Shown piece after piece: positions 42,904 through 53,246 of a stretch of DNA of 64,000 nucleotides. The stretch spans positions 1-64,000 of the forward strand of contig NZ_FMYI01000008.1 in the NCBI RefSeq assembly GCF_900096905.1, in the 5' to 3' direction. Origin of the DNA: Pelagirhabdus alkalitolerans (lineage in GTDB: Bacteria; Bacillota; Bacilli; Bacillales; Amphibacillaceae). The first letter of the stretch is position 1; each line of letters starts with the position of its first letter. The position numbers and the translations under genes were made by a program. The notes beneath the pieces are model-generated. The model did no database searches. It had not been told where the DNA came from and was given only the letters and a program-made list of their open reading frames with translations.

Positions 42904-42954
42904 TAAGTAAGTAAACGTATAACTTTTTTACAATGAATTAAACGAGGTGAATGA

Positions 42955-43902
42955 ATGCAACCAGAAACAGCTCAGAAAATGAAAGAAGGGTTAATCGTCA
43001 GTGCGATTTTTGTCGCATTATTATGGTTAACGTTATATATTCCAACTTTGGAATTGGTGACAATGTTCATCATACCGATTCCGATCAGTTTATTTGCAAA
43101 GCGTCATGGTTATAAAGCGTCGATTGCTTTAGGCTTATTAATTTTACTGACGATGTTATTTTTCGCTTTGTATGTCTTTATCGTATCATTACCACTCGCT
43201 TTACTGGCGATTTTAGCCGGGACATTAATGGGGCAATCGATTCGTGATGGACGCCATCCATATGAAACGTGGGTACAAACCGCGATCGGCTTTACCATTG
43301 GTTTTCTTATTTTATTACTGATTGTCGAGTGGACAACAGATGTGAGTTTGGCGACAGAATATCAATTGTTAATTCGTGAAGCGCTGGAATCATCTAGACA
43401 AACACTTGATTCAGTCGGGATGGAAGTAGCAAACGATGAGATTACACAACTCGAAGATCAATTTATGGTCTTGTTAGATCTAATTCCATCTATTATCCTA
43501 GTAATATCAGCGTTTTTAGCTGTTGTGAGTCAATGGTTAACGTATAAAATTTTAAATAAGTGGTGGGAAAGTAATCTCTATTTTCCGAAGTTTCATACGT
43601 TACAGTTACCGAGACTGACGATTTGGCTTTACTTTTTAGTTGTGCTTATTTCACTGATTGATTTTAGTAATCAACCGACAGTCGATGCAATTGTATTCAA
43701 TGTATCAACGATGCTCGGGGCTATTTTTTCACTACAAGGTTTATCGTTTATCTATTTTTATATGTACAAAAAGAACCAACCAAAGATTGTTCCAATTTTA
43801 ATTACATTCTTCAGTCTAGTCTTTTTACCCGTTGGTCTGTACCTAACTCGAATATTCGGTATACTAGATGTAGGTTTTATGTTACGAAAAAGGGTAAAAT
43901 AA
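42955..43902 (+). CDS. yybS: YybS family membrane protein (DUF2232)
   Basis: A 315-residue polytopic membrane protein with about eight segments, of unknown function. It is encoded next to gdpP across Bacillales, which is the main basis for the name. Hydrophobic blocks lie at about 12-38, 55-90, 100-125, 178-205 and 222-245. A central region (about 135-170) is acidic and outside the membrane. The ATG at 42955 follows GAGGTGA. It is 40 bp before gdpP, probably in the same transcript. Confidence 0.85.
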   Translation: MQPETAQKMKEGLIVSAIFVALLWLTLYIPTLELVTMFIIPIPISLFAKRHGYKASIALGLLILLTMLFFALYVFIVSLPLALLAILAGTLMGQSIRDGRHPYETWVQTAIGFTIGFLILLLIVEWTTDVSLATEYQLLIREALESSRQTLDSVGMEVANDEITQLEDQFMVLLDLIPSIILVISAFLAVVSQWLTYKILNKWWESNLYFPKFHTLQLPRLTIWLYFLVVLISLIDFSNQPTVDAIVFNVSTMLGAIFSLQGLSFIYFYMYKKNQPKIVPILITFFSLVFLPVGLYLTRIFGILDVGFMLRKRVK

Positions 43903-43942
43903 ACGGTAAATAGGTCATTTATCTAAGTAGGAGCTGACAGAA

Positions 43943-45916
43943 ATGGGTAAACTTTTTAAAAAAACAGATATGAATTCCCATATTGTCTATATATACATCT
44001 TAGCGTTTCTATTACTAGGGTTTACCTGGTTTGTACAATGGACGCTCGGTTTAGCGATGACCTTACTACTAGCGGCTTCGCTGTATTATACGATTAAAAA
44101 AGAACAACAATTATTAGAGCAGCGCGAAGAATACATTTCAACCTTATCGCATCGTGTTAAAAAGGTCGGTGAGGAAGCTTTACTTGAAATGCCAATTGGG
44201 ATTGTTTTATATAGTGAGAATTTCCAAGTTGAATGGACAAACCCCTATTTAAATAAATTCGCAGAAACAGAGAGCTTCGTAGGTGATTCTCTTAGTGTAC
44301 TATCTGATGAATTAATTCGTGGGATTAAAGAAAATGAAGATCAAGTTAGCGTTCAACTAGGCGCCTGTCAGTTTCATGTCGTCATTAAACGTGAGGAAAG
44401 ATTGCTTTATTTCTTTGACCGGACACAACAAGCAGAAGTACAAAGGCTTTATCGAAATGAACAAACGGTTTTAGGGATTATATTCCTTGATAATTATGAA
44501 GAAATCACACAAGCCATGGATGATACCCGTAAATCTCATGTCAATTCACGTGTTACTTCAATTTTAAATGAATGGTCGAGTCAGTACGGCATTTATTTGA
44601 AGCGGATTAGTCAAGATCGTTTCATTGCCATCTTGAATCAAAAAATTCTTACACAATTAGAGAAGACGAAATTTGAGATCTTAGATGAAGTACGTGAACT
44701 GATTTCTGATAATAAAAATATTCCACTCACATTAAGTGTCGGTATTGGTTTAGGTGGCGATTCACTTCCGACACTAGGCGAACTTGCTCAATCAAGTCTT
44801 GATTTAGCATTAGGACGTGGTGGTGATCAAGTCGTCATCAAAGATGATCAAAATAAGGTTCGATTTTATGGTGGTAAAACCAATCCAATGGAGAAACGAA
44901 CCCGTGTTAGAGCACGTGTCATTTCACATGCATTAAAAGAGCTCGTAACAGAAAGCGATCAAATATTTATTATGGGACATAAGCAACCGGATATGGATTC
45001 GATCGGCTCGGCAATAGGTGTATTAAAAATTGCGATTGCTAATGATGTGGATGGCTACATCGTGATTGATGAAAATGACCTCGATACAGGTGTTGAGCGA
45101 TTAATTGATGAAGTGAAAAAGACAGAATTGTGGGATCATTTTATTTCACCAGAAGAAGCCCATGATATGGTATCGAAATCTTCGCTTCTCGTAGTTGTCG
45201 ATACGCACAAGCCATCGCTCGTCGCTAATGAGAAATTGTTAAGTAAAACCAATTATGTCGTCGTGATTGATCATCACCGTCGTGCTGAAGAGTTTATTGA
45301 TCACCCGACACTTGTCTATATGGAGCCGTATGCATCATCAACGGCTGAACTTGTCACAGAGTTATTGGAATATCAGCCAAAATCGATGAAGTTATCGATG
45401 TTAGAATCGACAGCGCTTTTAGCTGGTATAACAGTTGATACGAAAAGCTTTACACTTCGTACAGGATCAAGAACGTTTGATGCAGCATCGTACCTTCGCT
45501 CTAAAGGCGCAGATACAGTGATGGTTCAGCGCTTTATGGAAGAAGATTTAAATATATACATTAGACGAAGTCGTTTAATTGAAAGTGCGAATATTTATCA
45601 TGATCGGATTGCGATCGCTAAAGCAAAACCAAATGATATTTTTAATCCAGTTGTCATCGCACAAGCTGCGGATACACTTCTAACGATGAGCGGTATTGAT
45701 GCATCATTTGTTATTTCAGAACGAAAAGATGGGCGAGTGGGTGTGAGTGCACGCTCATTAGGACAAATTAACGTCCAAGTTATTATGGAAGAAATGGAAG
45801 GTGGCGGACACTTAACAAATGCCGCAACACAACTTTCAGATCTATCAATAGATGAAGTTTATGAACAACTCTTAACGATTATCGACCAAAAGCTTGAAGG
45901 AGGCGACGCGTCATGA
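43943..45916 (+). CDS. gdpP: Cyclic-di-AMP phosphodiesterase GdpP
   Basis: A 657-residue membrane enzyme that hydrolyses c-di-AMP, controlling potassium and osmolyte balance. Two membrane segments (about 13-52) are followed by a PAS-like domain, a degenerate GGDEF domain (no GGDEF motif) and the DHH/DHHA1 catalytic module: [32 protein letters not shown] and the GGGHLTNAA nucleotide loop. The metal ligands all look intact. The stop overlaps the rplI start by 4 nt. Regulating c-di-AMP may matter especially if this is a halophile (inference). Confidence 0.96.
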   Translation: MGKLFKKTDMNSHIVYIYILAFLLLGFTWFVQWTLGLAMTLLLAASLYYTIKKEQQLLEQREEYISTLSHRVKKVGEEALLEMPIGIVLYSENFQVEWTNPYLNKFAETESFVGDSLSVLSDELIRGIKENEDQVSVQLGACQFHVVIKREERLLYFFDRTQQAEVQRLYRNEQTVLGIIFLDNYEEITQAMDDTRKSHVNSRVTSILNEWSSQYGIYLKRISQDRFIAILNQKILTQLEKTKFEILDEVRELISDNKNIPLTLSVGIGLGGDSLPTLGELAQSSLDLALGRGGDQVVIKDDQNKVRFYGGKTNPMEKRTRVRARVISHALKELVTESDQIFIMGHKQPDMDSIGSAIGVLKIAIANDVDGYIVIDENDLDTGVERLIDEVKKTELWDHFISPEEAHDMVSKSSLLVVVDTHKPSLVANEKLLSKTNYVVVIDHHRRAEEFIDHPTLVYMEPYASSTAELVTELLEYQPKSMKLSMLESTALLAGITVDTKSFTLRTGSRTFDAASYLRSKGADTVMVQRFMEEDLNIYIRRSRLIESANIYHDRIAIAKAKPNDIFNPVVIAQAADTLLTMSGIDASFVISERKDGRVGVSARSLGQINVQVIMEEMEGGGHLTNAATQLSDLSIDEVYEQLLTIIDQKLEGGDAS

Positions 45917-46359
45917 AAGTAATTTTTACAAAAGATGTTAAAGGGAAAGGTAAAAAAGGCGAAGTCAAAAATGTTTCAGAAGGGTATGCGCGTAACTACT
46001 TGCTAAAAAATAATTTGGCAGTTGAAGCAACACCAGGAAACTTAAAAGGTCTTGAAGCGAAGAAAAAGAAAGAAGAACAAAAAGAACAAGAAATTGAAGA
46101 TGAAGCAAAAGCATTGAAAGAAAAACTGAAAGACTTAGAAGTGAAAATTCCAACAAAAGCAGGCGATGCAGGTCGTTTATTCGGCTCAATTACATCTAAG
46201 CATATTTCAGAAACGTTAAAGAAAAGCTATCAAATTGATATTGATAAACGTAAAATTGAACTCGATAATCCAATTCGTTCATTAGGCTACACGAATGTGC
46301 CAGTGAAATTACACCATAATGTAACAGGTGAAATAAAAGTACATGTTGTAGAGAAGTAA
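45913..46359 (+). CDS. rplI: 50S ribosomal protein L9
   Basis: A 148-residue large-subunit protein that spans from the L1 stalk outward. [30 protein letters not shown] is the conserved rRNA-binding N-terminal domain. A long charged central helix (about 40-75) links it to a C-terminal domain ending HVVEK. The ATG at 45913 overlaps the gdpP stop, with AAGGAGGCG upstream. It lies between gdpP and dnaC as usual. Confidence 0.97.
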   Translation: MKVIFTKDVKGKGKKGEVKNVSEGYARNYLLKNNLAVEATPGNLKGLEAKKKKEEQKEQEIEDEAKALKEKLKDLEVKIPTKAGDAGRLFGSITSKHISETLKKSYQIDIDKRKIELDNPIRSLGYTNVPVKLHHNVTGEIKVHVVEK

Positions 46360-46432
46360 ATTTAAAAAAGGGGGGAGTTTTTCCCCTCTTGTTTTTGTAC
46401 AAAAGCAATTGGAAAGGCTAGGAGGATGTACG

Positions 46433-47800
46433 ATGCCAGAAGCATGGGAAGAAAATCGAACCCCACCTCATAATATAGAAGCAGAACAAGCTGTATTAGG
46501 TGCGATCTTTTTAGAACCAGATTCAATGTCACAAGCATCTGAGTATTTAATGCCAGATGACTTTTATCGAGCCGCACATCAACGCATTTTCCAAGTCATG
46601 ATGCAGCTAACAGATAAGGGTGAGCCGATTGATTTAGTGACGGTGACAACAGCCTTACAAAACGGTCAACTGTTAGATGATGTAGGCGGTGTTTCTTACT
46701 TAACAGAACTTGCCGAAGCGGTACCAACAGCTGCAAATATAAGTTATTATACAAAAATTGTGGAAGAGAAGGCGCTTCTTCGTCGTTTAATCCGAACGGC
46801 AACAGACATTGTTACTGAAAGTTTCACAAAAGAAGATGAGATTGAAGAAGTATTAAGTGAAGCTGAGAAGAACATTTTAGAAGTCAGTAATCGAAAAAAT
46901 TCAGGTGCATTCAAAAATATTAAAGATGTACTGATTGAAGCGTATGATAACATTGAACAATTGCACTTACAAGATGGAGAAGTGACGGGGATCCCAACAG
47001 GCTTCTCAGACCTTGACCATATCACCTCAGGCTTTCAACGCAATGATTTGATCATTGTCGCGGCACGTCCATCAGTTGGTAAGACGGCCTTTGCTTTAAA
47101 TATCTCTCAGAACGTTGCGATTAATACAGATGAAAATGTCGCGATCTTCAGTTTAGAGATGGGGGCAGATCAGCTCGTTAATCGTATGCTTTGTGCAGAG
47201 GGCAACATTGACTCACAAAGACTTCGTACAGGACACTTAGAAACAGAAGACTGGGGTAAATTGACGATGGCAATGGGCTCCTTATCAAATGCAGGGATTT
47301 TCATTGATGATTCACCAGGTATTCGTGTGAACGAGATTCGTTCTAAATGCCGTCGTCTAAAACAAGAACATGGCTTAGGGATGATCTTAATTGATTACTT
47401 ACAGCTCATTCAAGGTAGTGGTGCATCAGCTAAAGAGAACCGCCAACAAGAAGTATCAGAGATTTCTCGTGCCTTAAAAGGGCTCGCTCGGGAATTGAAC
47501 GTACCTGTTATCGCATTGTCTCAGCTATCTCGTGGAGTTGAACAGAGACAAGACAAGCGTCCGATGATGTCGGATTTACGTGAGTCAGGAAGTATTGAGC
47601 AAGATGCCGATATAGTTGGCTTTTTATATCGTGATGATTATTACGACCAAGAGTCTGAAAAACAAAATATTATTGAAATCATTATTTCAAAACAACGTAA
47701 CGGTCCTGTTGGTACAGTCGAACTTGCATTTATTAAAGAATATAATAAATTCGTCGATTTGGATCATCGCTATAACAGCGCAGACGTACCTCCAGCATAA
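46433..47800 (+). CDS. dnaC: Replicative DNA helicase DnaC (DnaB-type)
   Basis: A 455-residue hexameric helicase that unwinds DNA at the fork. The N-terminal primase-interacting domain begins NRTPPHNIEAEQAVLGAIF. The RecA-like C-terminal domain has Walker A ARPSVGKTAFALN, Walker B MILIDYLQL and the DLRESGSIEQDADIV arginine-finger region. The ATG at 46433 follows GGAGG by 7 nt; an in-frame TTG at 46409 would put that site inside. In B. subtilis naming the gene is dnaC, equivalent to E. coli dnaB. It ends the yybS-gdpP-rplI-dnaC run. Confidence 0.97.
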   Translation: MPEAWEENRTPPHNIEAEQAVLGAIFLEPDSMSQASEYLMPDDFYRAAHQRIFQVMMQLTDKGEPIDLVTVTTALQNGQLLDDVGGVSYLTELAEAVPTAANISYYTKIVEEKALLRRLIRTATDIVTESFTKEDEIEEVLSEAEKNILEVSNRKNSGAFKNIKDVLIEAYDNIEQLHLQDGEVTGIPTGFSDLDHITSGFQRNDLIIVAARPSVGKTAFALNISQNVAINTDENVAIFSLEMGADQLVNRMLCAEGNIDSQRLRTGHLETEDWGKLTMAMGSLSNAGIFIDDSPGIRVNEIRSKCRRLKQEHGLGMILIDYLQLIQGSGASAKENRQQEVSEISRALKGLARELNVPVIALSQLSRGVEQRQDKRPMMSDLRESGSIEQDADIVGFLYRDDYYDQESEKQNIIEIIISKQRNGPVGTVELAFIKEYNKFVDLDHRYNSADVPPA

Positions 47801-47803
47801 AAC

Positions 47804-47828
47804 GATCCCTTTTAGGGGTCTTTTTTTT
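47804..47828 (+). terminator. Rho-independent terminator after dnaC
   Basis: The arms GATCCC and GGGGTC, followed by eight T, lie directly after the dnaC stop codon. Confidence 0.9.
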
Positions 47829-47850
47829 ATAGTTAAAAATAAAATAAAAA

Positions 47851-47891
47851 TCGACAGTATACGCCATGATCTGCTATGATAACGTTAACAA
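47851..47891 (+). promoter_or_regulatory. Promoter with overlapping cre site, sugar-sensing operon
   Basis: TCGACA (47851-47856) lies 18 bp before an extended -10, TGCTATGAT (47872-47880). ATGATAACGTTAACAA (47876-47891) matches the CcpA consensus WTGNAARCGNWWWCAN at all but one position and overlaps the -10, where CcpA binding would block transcription when glucose is present. Confidence 0.7.
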
Positions 47892-47941
47892 AAACTTTGT
47901 ATTACCATTAAACAAAGGTGAGTTTTAAAGGGGGGATGGGT

Positions 47942-48943
47942 GTGTTATTTAAGGTTGTTACAAGTCTGACTACGGTGTTCATCGTCACGTCTTTAGCATT
48001 TTCGATCTATTATTTTCAAGAAGTAAGAGAGATAGATGAAGAGATTGCAGCAGTGCGTCGTGACTCAGAAGAAGACAGGGGATATCGCCTTGCATTGATT
48101 ACAGAACAGATGGATCATGAGTACTGGCACATTGTTGAAGAAGGCGTCAGAGAAGCGGAAACAGATTTAGATGTCGATGTTAAATATTTAGGCACGAGGC
48201 GAACCAATTATGAAGAACAATACCGTTTAATGGATATGCAAATTGCTGGTGGTGTGGATGGTATTATTGTTCAAGCGGTCAGTGAAGAGATGTTTCAGCC
48301 CCTTATTAATAAAGCGATCGACCGCAACATACCTGTTGTCACCATTGATACAGACGCCCCGTCGAGTAACAGACTAAGTTATATTGGTACAGATAATTAC
48401 CAAGCAGGGTTTACAGCTGGTGAAGCTTTAGTCAACGACTTAGGCGAAACAGGAAATATTGCGATTATCACCAATAGTTTAACCTCAACGCATCAAAGAC
48501 TAAGAGTCCAAGGGTTTGAAGATGCGATTAGTGAATATGAAGAATTGGAAATCATTCGAACTGAAGTCTCGAATAATACACGGATTGAAGCAGAGCAAGA
48601 GGCTCTAGCCATATTAAGAGAAGAAGAAGAGGTGGATGCTTTTTACGGAACAAGTGCACTAGACGGACTAGGTATTACCGAGGCACTTAAAGAACACCCA
48701 CAAAAAGAAGAGATTTATACGATTGTTTTTGACTCTCTTGATGAAACATTAGCTTTATTACGAAGTGGTGAAGTGGATACGATTATTTCACAACAACCTT
48801 ATGAAATGGGGTACAAAAGTGTCGAAACATTAGTGGGACTGCTAAATGGTGAATCGTATCCTGAGATTCAACACACGGTTGTTGATGTATTAAGGCAAGA
48901 TAATTTAGCAGATTTCCCGTTTGACGGGAGGGATCCTCGATGA
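47942..48943 (+). CDS. Membrane-anchored sugar-binding sensor (XylFII-like)
   Basis: A 333-residue periplasmic-binding-protein fold (Peripla_BP_4, sugar type) anchored by one N-terminal membrane segment (about 4-23) instead of a lipobox. Segments such as VDGIIVQAVSEEMFQPLINKA, PVVTIDTDAP and YIGTDNYQAGFTAGEAL are those of ribose/xylose binders. With the kinase and regulator it matches XylFII of the XylFII-LytS/YesN xylose-sensing system of clostridia. The start is GTG at 47942, 6 nt after AAAGGGGGG; a GTG at 47918 lacks this site. Its stop overlaps the kinase start by 4 nt. Confidence 0.85.
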   Translation: MLFKVVTSLTTVFIVTSLAFSIYYFQEVREIDEEIAAVRRDSEEDRGYRLALITEQMDHEYWHIVEEGVREAETDLDVDVKYLGTRRTNYEEQYRLMDMQIAGGVDGIIVQAVSEEMFQPLINKAIDRNIPVVTIDTDAPSSNRLSYIGTDNYQAGFTAGEALVNDLGETGNIAIITNSLTSTHQRLRVQGFEDAISEYEELEIIRTEVSNNTRIEAEQEALAILREEEEVDAFYGTSALDGLGITEALKEHPQKEEIYTIVFDSLDETLALLRSGEVDTIISQQPYEMGYKSVETLVGLLNGESYPEIQHTVVDVLRQDNLADFPFDGRDPR

Positions 48944-50388
48944 AATTAAGAACAAAACTGCTGATTTACTTTTTCGCTATTATTACATTAGCGGGCGGAG
49001 TATATGTGCTGCAACATCGAACAAATGAACAAGTTTTTCAGCTGTATGAAGATAATTTAGACCTATTCCTCCAGCTGAATCAAGTGTCTAATCAAGCGCA
49101 TGAAACCTATGATTCTATGCATTTGTATGCTTTAGAATCCGATCGCTCGCAATATTTGAACTATGTAAGTGAACGAGAACGCTTAGAAGAGATGATTACA
49201 TGGGTTAACGACCTGATTGATACGCTACCGTACTCATTCGAATTGGAAAATTACCGGCATATGCTCATCAGTTTAAATGAAGAGCTTGCTTTAGCTGAAA
49301 CAGGTGTTGTATCGAACAATGTTCAAACCTACTCCAGGCATTTAAATGAAGCTGAAACCATTGTTCAATATATCGATGAAATGACATTAACATTGATTGA
49401 TCATGAATTAAACGAATATGAGGAGATCTTTCAACTATCTGATGCTAAAGTGACGACCGTTCAACAAGCAGGGATTGCACTAATTGTATTTGTGCTATCA
49501 ACTGGTTTTTTAATTGCGTATTGGTTTACATACCGGTCTACGTCTACCATTGAAAAAATGACCGAATCAGCTAAAGAAATTGCCTTAGGAGAATTTGATG
49601 GACCAGATGTAAAGACAAAAGTAAAAGATGAGCTGTGGTTTTTATCTGAAACATTTAATGACATGAAGCGAAATGTTCAACAAAATGTGGCAGCAATTGA
49701 AGAAAAATCACGTTTATCAAGGTTATTAAAAGAAGCAGAATTAAAAAGCCTTCAAAATCAGATGAATCCTCACTTTCTATTTAATACACTCAACACGATC
49801 TCACGCCTTGCTTACATTGAAGGCGCAAAGGAATCGAGTGAATTGATGAATAGTGTATCAAAATTGTTACGTTATAACTTAAGAGATATTGAACGGCCAA
49901 CGACTTTAGGCAATGAGCTTGAAGCCATCCAAGATTATTTACTCATCCAAGAAACGCGCTTCGGTGACCGACTATCTGTTCAAATTGATATCGATGAATC
50001 ATGTCTAGATATACCGATCCCCGCATTAACGTTACAACCGTTAATTGAAAACGCATTTATCCATGGAACAGAAGGGATGGTTGAAGGGGCTAAAATTGTA
50101 GTTTCTGTAGAAGAAACAGATGGTGATGTGTATATCTCTGTTTCGGATAATGGAAAGGGCATGTCAACAGATACAATTGAGTCAGTCTATCAAAAAGCGC
50201 AAGAAGGTGCAGTTACAGCGACTGAGGGTAAAGGTCATTCAACTGGCATTGGCTTGCCTAATGTGATGGCAAGGCTCAATCATGTGATGCCCGATGCTTA
50301 CTTCGAAATAAAGAGTACTGAAGGTAAGGGTACGGTCATAACCATAATTATACCGAAAACAATTCAAGATAAGGAGAGCGAGTCATGA
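48940..50388 (+). CDS. Sensor histidine kinase (LytS/YesM type)
   Basis: A 482-residue membrane kinase. Segments TM1 (about 7-25) and TM2 (177-197) flank a 150-residue helical extracellular domain. A HAMP linker (198-250) leads to the His_kinase domain with the phosphorylated His278 in NQMNPHFLFNTLN. The ATPase domain has LTLQPLIENAFIHG and DNGKGM. The extracellular domain has no recognisable ligand fold, so signal recognition is likely delegated to the binding protein encoded just before. The gene overlaps both neighbours by 4 nt. Confidence 0.93.
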   Translation: MKLRTKLLIYFFAIITLAGGVYVLQHRTNEQVFQLYEDNLDLFLQLNQVSNQAHETYDSMHLYALESDRSQYLNYVSERERLEEMITWVNDLIDTLPYSFELENYRHMLISLNEELALAETGVVSNNVQTYSRHLNEAETIVQYIDEMTLTLIDHELNEYEEIFQLSDAKVTTVQQAGIALIVFVLSTGFLIAYWFTYRSTSTIEKMTESAKEIALGEFDGPDVKTKVKDELWFLSETFNDMKRNVQQNVAAIEEKSRLSRLLKEAELKSLQNQMNPHFLFNTLNTISRLAYIEGAKESSELMNSVSKLLRYNLRDIERPTTLGNELEAIQDYLLIQETRFGDRLSVQIDIDESCLDIPIPALTLQPLIENAFIHGTEGMVEGAKIVVSVEETDGDVYISVSDNGKGMSTDTIESVYQKAQEGAVTATEGKGHSTGIGLPNVMARLNHVMPDAYFEIKSTEGKGTVITIIIPKTIQDKESES

Positions 50389-51926
50389 CGATGAAGATCC
50401 TATTAGTAGATGACGAAAAGCTGGAGCGCGTTACCCAACGAAAGTTTATAGAAGTGAATCGCCCTGATCTTGAAATTTGTGGTGAGGCAAGTAATGGTGA
50501 TGAAGCGATTAAGTTGATTGAAGAGCATAAGCCAGATTTAATTTGCTTAGATATTCAAATGCCAGGTACAACAGGTGTGGATGTCGTTAAAAAAAGCAAA
50601 AAGATTCATCCAGACGGAAAGATTATTATGGTGACAGCGTATGATACATTTGAATATGCACGTCAAGTGATGAAATATGGCGTGAAAGAATATTTACTAA
50701 AACCAGTAAAAGAATCCGAATTTTTAACAAGTATCGATCAGGTTTTGTTTGAACATCAGAAGGAACAAGCAAAAATTATTGAAAGACAAAGGCAAGAAGA
50801 ACGAATCGATACGTATATGTCATCACTTAGAGCTAATCGCATATTAGGTCTTTTAATGGATTATCATGTTGATGGGATACAAGATGAAAGTTTAGATGAA
50901 TTAATGCAAATGGATGTATTTGCTGCTGTTGTTTCGCTTAGAGAAGGTGGACATGATGAGTTGGCTAGGATACGAAAAGCAATGGAAGAAGAATTGTTAC
51001 ATTCTCATCCTAAAACGATCACAGGACCAGTGCTCGGCACACATATCCCGGTTCTACTTGTACTAGAAAAACAGTCTGAATCCATGGAAAAGCGTGTACA
51101 ACATCTCGTATCTAGATTGAATAAACGGATCGGTGGACTTGGTGTTTTAATGGGAGCAGGGCGCATGATCCAACAAAAAAGTGAATTTTCTAGATCGTAT
51201 GAAGAAGCTATTTCAGCTCTTTCTATTGTTAGGCAATCAGAAGGCGCTAGGTTCCATATTCATCATCAAGTGGACACAGAAACGGCTCATCATGATTTCG
51301 CGAAAGAAAGTCGTTTAATTGAAGCGGTTAAGCAAGGCGAAATACAGTACATCGAAGAAGAATTTCTACGTTATATCACGTCAGTGTCTGAAATGAATGG
51401 CTTTCGTTTTAATGCAGTCAAAGCCCGTATTGAAGAATTTTTTGTTGTCTTACACCGAGCTCTAGAAGAATTAGGCGTCCATAGCCAACGTTTTTCATCA
51501 GATATGATTTCGAATTTAACACAATTACGAGAGCAGACGCATCAACATATTAAATCGGTCACAGAAGATGTCAATCGTTGGCGTGCAGATGATATGACCC
51601 ATGCACTCGATCAGCTGAAAAGCTATATTGATCATCACTATCATGAGGGTATTACATTAGAAGAAGCGGCCGATCAAGCAGGTCTAAGTATGTATTATGT
51701 TAGTAAACTATTTAAAGAACGCTTTGGCAAGTCTTTCATTCAATACGTAACAGAGCGTCGTATAACAGAAGCTAAAGATTTATTAAGCCATACGAAACAA
51801 TCTTTAAAAGAAATCGCACTGGACTTGGGCTATAAAGATCCAAACTATTTCAGCCGTGTTTTCAAAAAAGAAACCGGCATGAGCCCAAGTGAGTACCGAG
51901 AATCTAAGATGAAAAGCAACCAGTGA
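50385..51926 (+). CDS. AraC-type response regulator (YesN type)
   Basis: A 513-residue DNA-binding regulator. The REC domain (about 1-125) has the phosphate acceptor Asp56 in LICLDIQMPG and the Lys of LLKPVKES. A long helical middle is followed by a C-terminal AraC double helix-turn-helix with LEEAADQAGLSMYYVSKLFK and IALDLGYKDPNYFSRVFKK. The ATG at 50385 overlaps the kinase stop and follows AAGGAG. Its probable targets are the xylFGH genes immediately downstream (inference). Confidence 0.94.
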   Translation: MTMKILLVDDEKLERVTQRKFIEVNRPDLEICGEASNGDEAIKLIEEHKPDLICLDIQMPGTTGVDVVKKSKKIHPDGKIIMVTAYDTFEYARQVMKYGVKEYLLKPVKESEFLTSIDQVLFEHQKEQAKIIERQRQEERIDTYMSSLRANRILGLLMDYHVDGIQDESLDELMQMDVFAAVVSLREGGHDELARIRKAMEEELLHSHPKTITGPVLGTHIPVLLVLEKQSESMEKRVQHLVSRLNKRIGGLGVLMGAGRMIQQKSEFSRSYEEAISALSIVRQSEGARFHIHHQVDTETAHHDFAKESRLIEAVKQGEIQYIEEEFLRYITSVSEMNGFRFNAVKARIEEFFVVLHRALEELGVHSQRFSSDMISNLTQLREQTHQHIKSVTEDVNRWRADDMTHALDQLKSYIDHHYHEGITLEEAADQAGLSMYYVSKLFKERFGKSFIQYVTERRITEAKDLLSHTKQSLKEIALDLGYKDPNYFSRVFKKETGMSPSEYRESKMKSNQ

Positions 51927-51937
51927 ATAGAAGACAG

Positions 51938-51977
51938 AGCATCCTGACACTTATCGGGATGTTCTTTTTTATTTTCC
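51938..51977 (+). terminator. Terminator-like hairpin after the AraC-type regulator
   Basis: An imperfect stem AGCATCCTGA/TCGGGATGTT with a short loop, followed by six T, ends the sensor operon and precedes the cre site of xylF. Confidence 0.65.
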
Positions 51978-52015
51978 TTTCACAAAATTGTCTAGGTCTT
52001 TGCTAAAAATTGAAG

Positions 52016-52031
52016 ATGAAAACGCATACAT
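52016..52031 (+). promoter_or_regulatory. cre site upstream of xylF
   Basis: ATGAAAACGCATACAT matches the CcpA consensus WTGNAARCGNWWWCAN at every position, 83 bp before the xylF start. It indicates carbon catabolite control of the transporter. No clear -35/-10 pair is evident between it and xylF, in keeping with an activated promoter. Confidence 0.8.
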
Positions 52032-52113
52032 TATGCTTGATAACTTGATAAAGTGTAATTAACCGCAACGATGGATTGTGGACATCTCATAATTTAAGAA
52101 GGGGGAAATAGTA

Positions 52114-53178
52114 ATGAAAAAGATGGTAGGCGTTTTATTAATTAGTATGTTAGTTTTTGTTTTGGCAGCGTGTGGTCAAGACGCACAAGAGGATTCAGCA
52201 GATGATGCAAGTGATTTAACAATTGGGTTATCAGTGGCCGATTTAACATTAGAACGTTGGCAACATGACCGTGATATTTTCGTAGAAACGGCTGAAGAAC
52301 ATGGAGCAGAAGTCATTGTCCAATCAGCAGATGGGGATGAAGCAGTTCAAACGAGTCAAGTTGAGAATATGTTAACCCAAGGTGTCGATGTTCTTGTTAT
52401 TATTGCACATAATTCAGATAGTATTGGAGCAGTCGCGCAGGAAGCGGTTGATGAAGGTGTTCCAGTAATCGCTTATGACCGTATGATTAACAATGCTGAA
52501 ATTGATGCGTATATTTCATTTGATAATGAGCGTGTAGGTGAAATGCAAGCAGAATATATCGTAGACCAAGTACCTGAAGGTCGCTACTTCATGATGGGTG
52601 GTGCTCCAACAGATAATAATGCACAAATGTTCCGTGATGGTCAAATGAATATTATTGAACCACTTGTAGATAGTGGTGATATTGAAATCGTGGGTGATCA
52701 ATGGGCTGATGATTGGTCTGCATCTGCAGCACTAGAAATTATGGAAAATGCCCTCACAGCAAACAACAATGAAATTGATGCCGTTGTCGCATCAAATGAT
52801 AATACAGCTGGTGGTGCGATCCAAGCATTAGCTGCTGAAGGTTTAGACGGAGAAGTTGCTATTTCAGGTCAAGATGCGGACTTAGCAGGTGTACAGCGTA
52901 TTGTAGAAGGTACACAAACGATGACCGTGTACAAACAAATTCACCTGATTGCATCAGAAGCAGCAGAGTTAGCGGTATCTGTTGGTACAGGTGAAGACAT
53001 TGACTTTGATGATGAAATTGAAAATGGTGTCATTGATGTACCATCTGTTCTGTTAGATCCAATTGCAGTTGATGAGTCAAATGTAATTGAAACAGTTATC
53101 GAAGATGGATTCCACAGCTTTGAAGATGTTTATAGCAACGTACCTGAAGATGAAAGACCTGATTACGACGGTGAATAA
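52114..53178 (+). CDS. xylF: D-xylose ABC transporter substrate-binding lipoprotein XylF
   Basis: A 354-residue sugar-binding lipoprotein with a lipobox VLAACGQ after a signal peptide. IAYDRMINNAEIDAYISFDNERVGEMQA, the GAPTDNNAQ loop and AVVASNDNTAGGAIQALAAEG are strongly XylF-like, as is GQDADLAGVQRIVEGTQTMTVYK. It captures D-xylose (possibly related pentoses) outside the membrane for XylGH. The ATG at 52114 follows AAGGGGGAA. It lies 68 bp upstream of xylG, and a cre site precedes it. Confidence 0.92.
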   Translation: MKKMVGVLLISMLVFVLAACGQDAQEDSADDASDLTIGLSVADLTLERWQHDRDIFVETAEEHGAEVIVQSADGDEAVQTSQVENMLTQGVDVLVIIAHNSDSIGAVAQEAVDEGVPVIAYDRMINNAEIDAYISFDNERVGEMQAEYIVDQVPEGRYFMMGGAPTDNNAQMFRDGQMNIIEPLVDSGDIEIVGDQWADDWSASAALEIMENALTANNNEIDAVVASNDNTAGGAIQALAAEGLDGEVAISGQDADLAGVQRIVEGTQTMTVYKQIHLIASEAAELAVSVGTGEDIDFDDEIENGVIDVPSVLLDPIAVDESNVIETVIEDGFHSFEDVYSNVPEDERPDYDGE

Positions 53179-53246
53179 TTTAGGATAGATGGGGGGCTTT
53201 CCTCCCATCTTACCTTTTCATATGTGAGAATTAAGGTGGTGACATA

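Noticed and set aside
46365..46396. G-run and C-run between rplI and dnaC that could be a terminator
   Set aside because: The stem is only about four G-C pairs and the two genes are normally co-transcribed; it was left out as too weak.
52036..52051. Direct repeat TTGATAAC/TTGATAAA upstream of xylF, a possible regulator site
   Set aside because: Only two A/T-rich half-sites are present, with no known YesN consensus to compare, so it is not reported as a feature.
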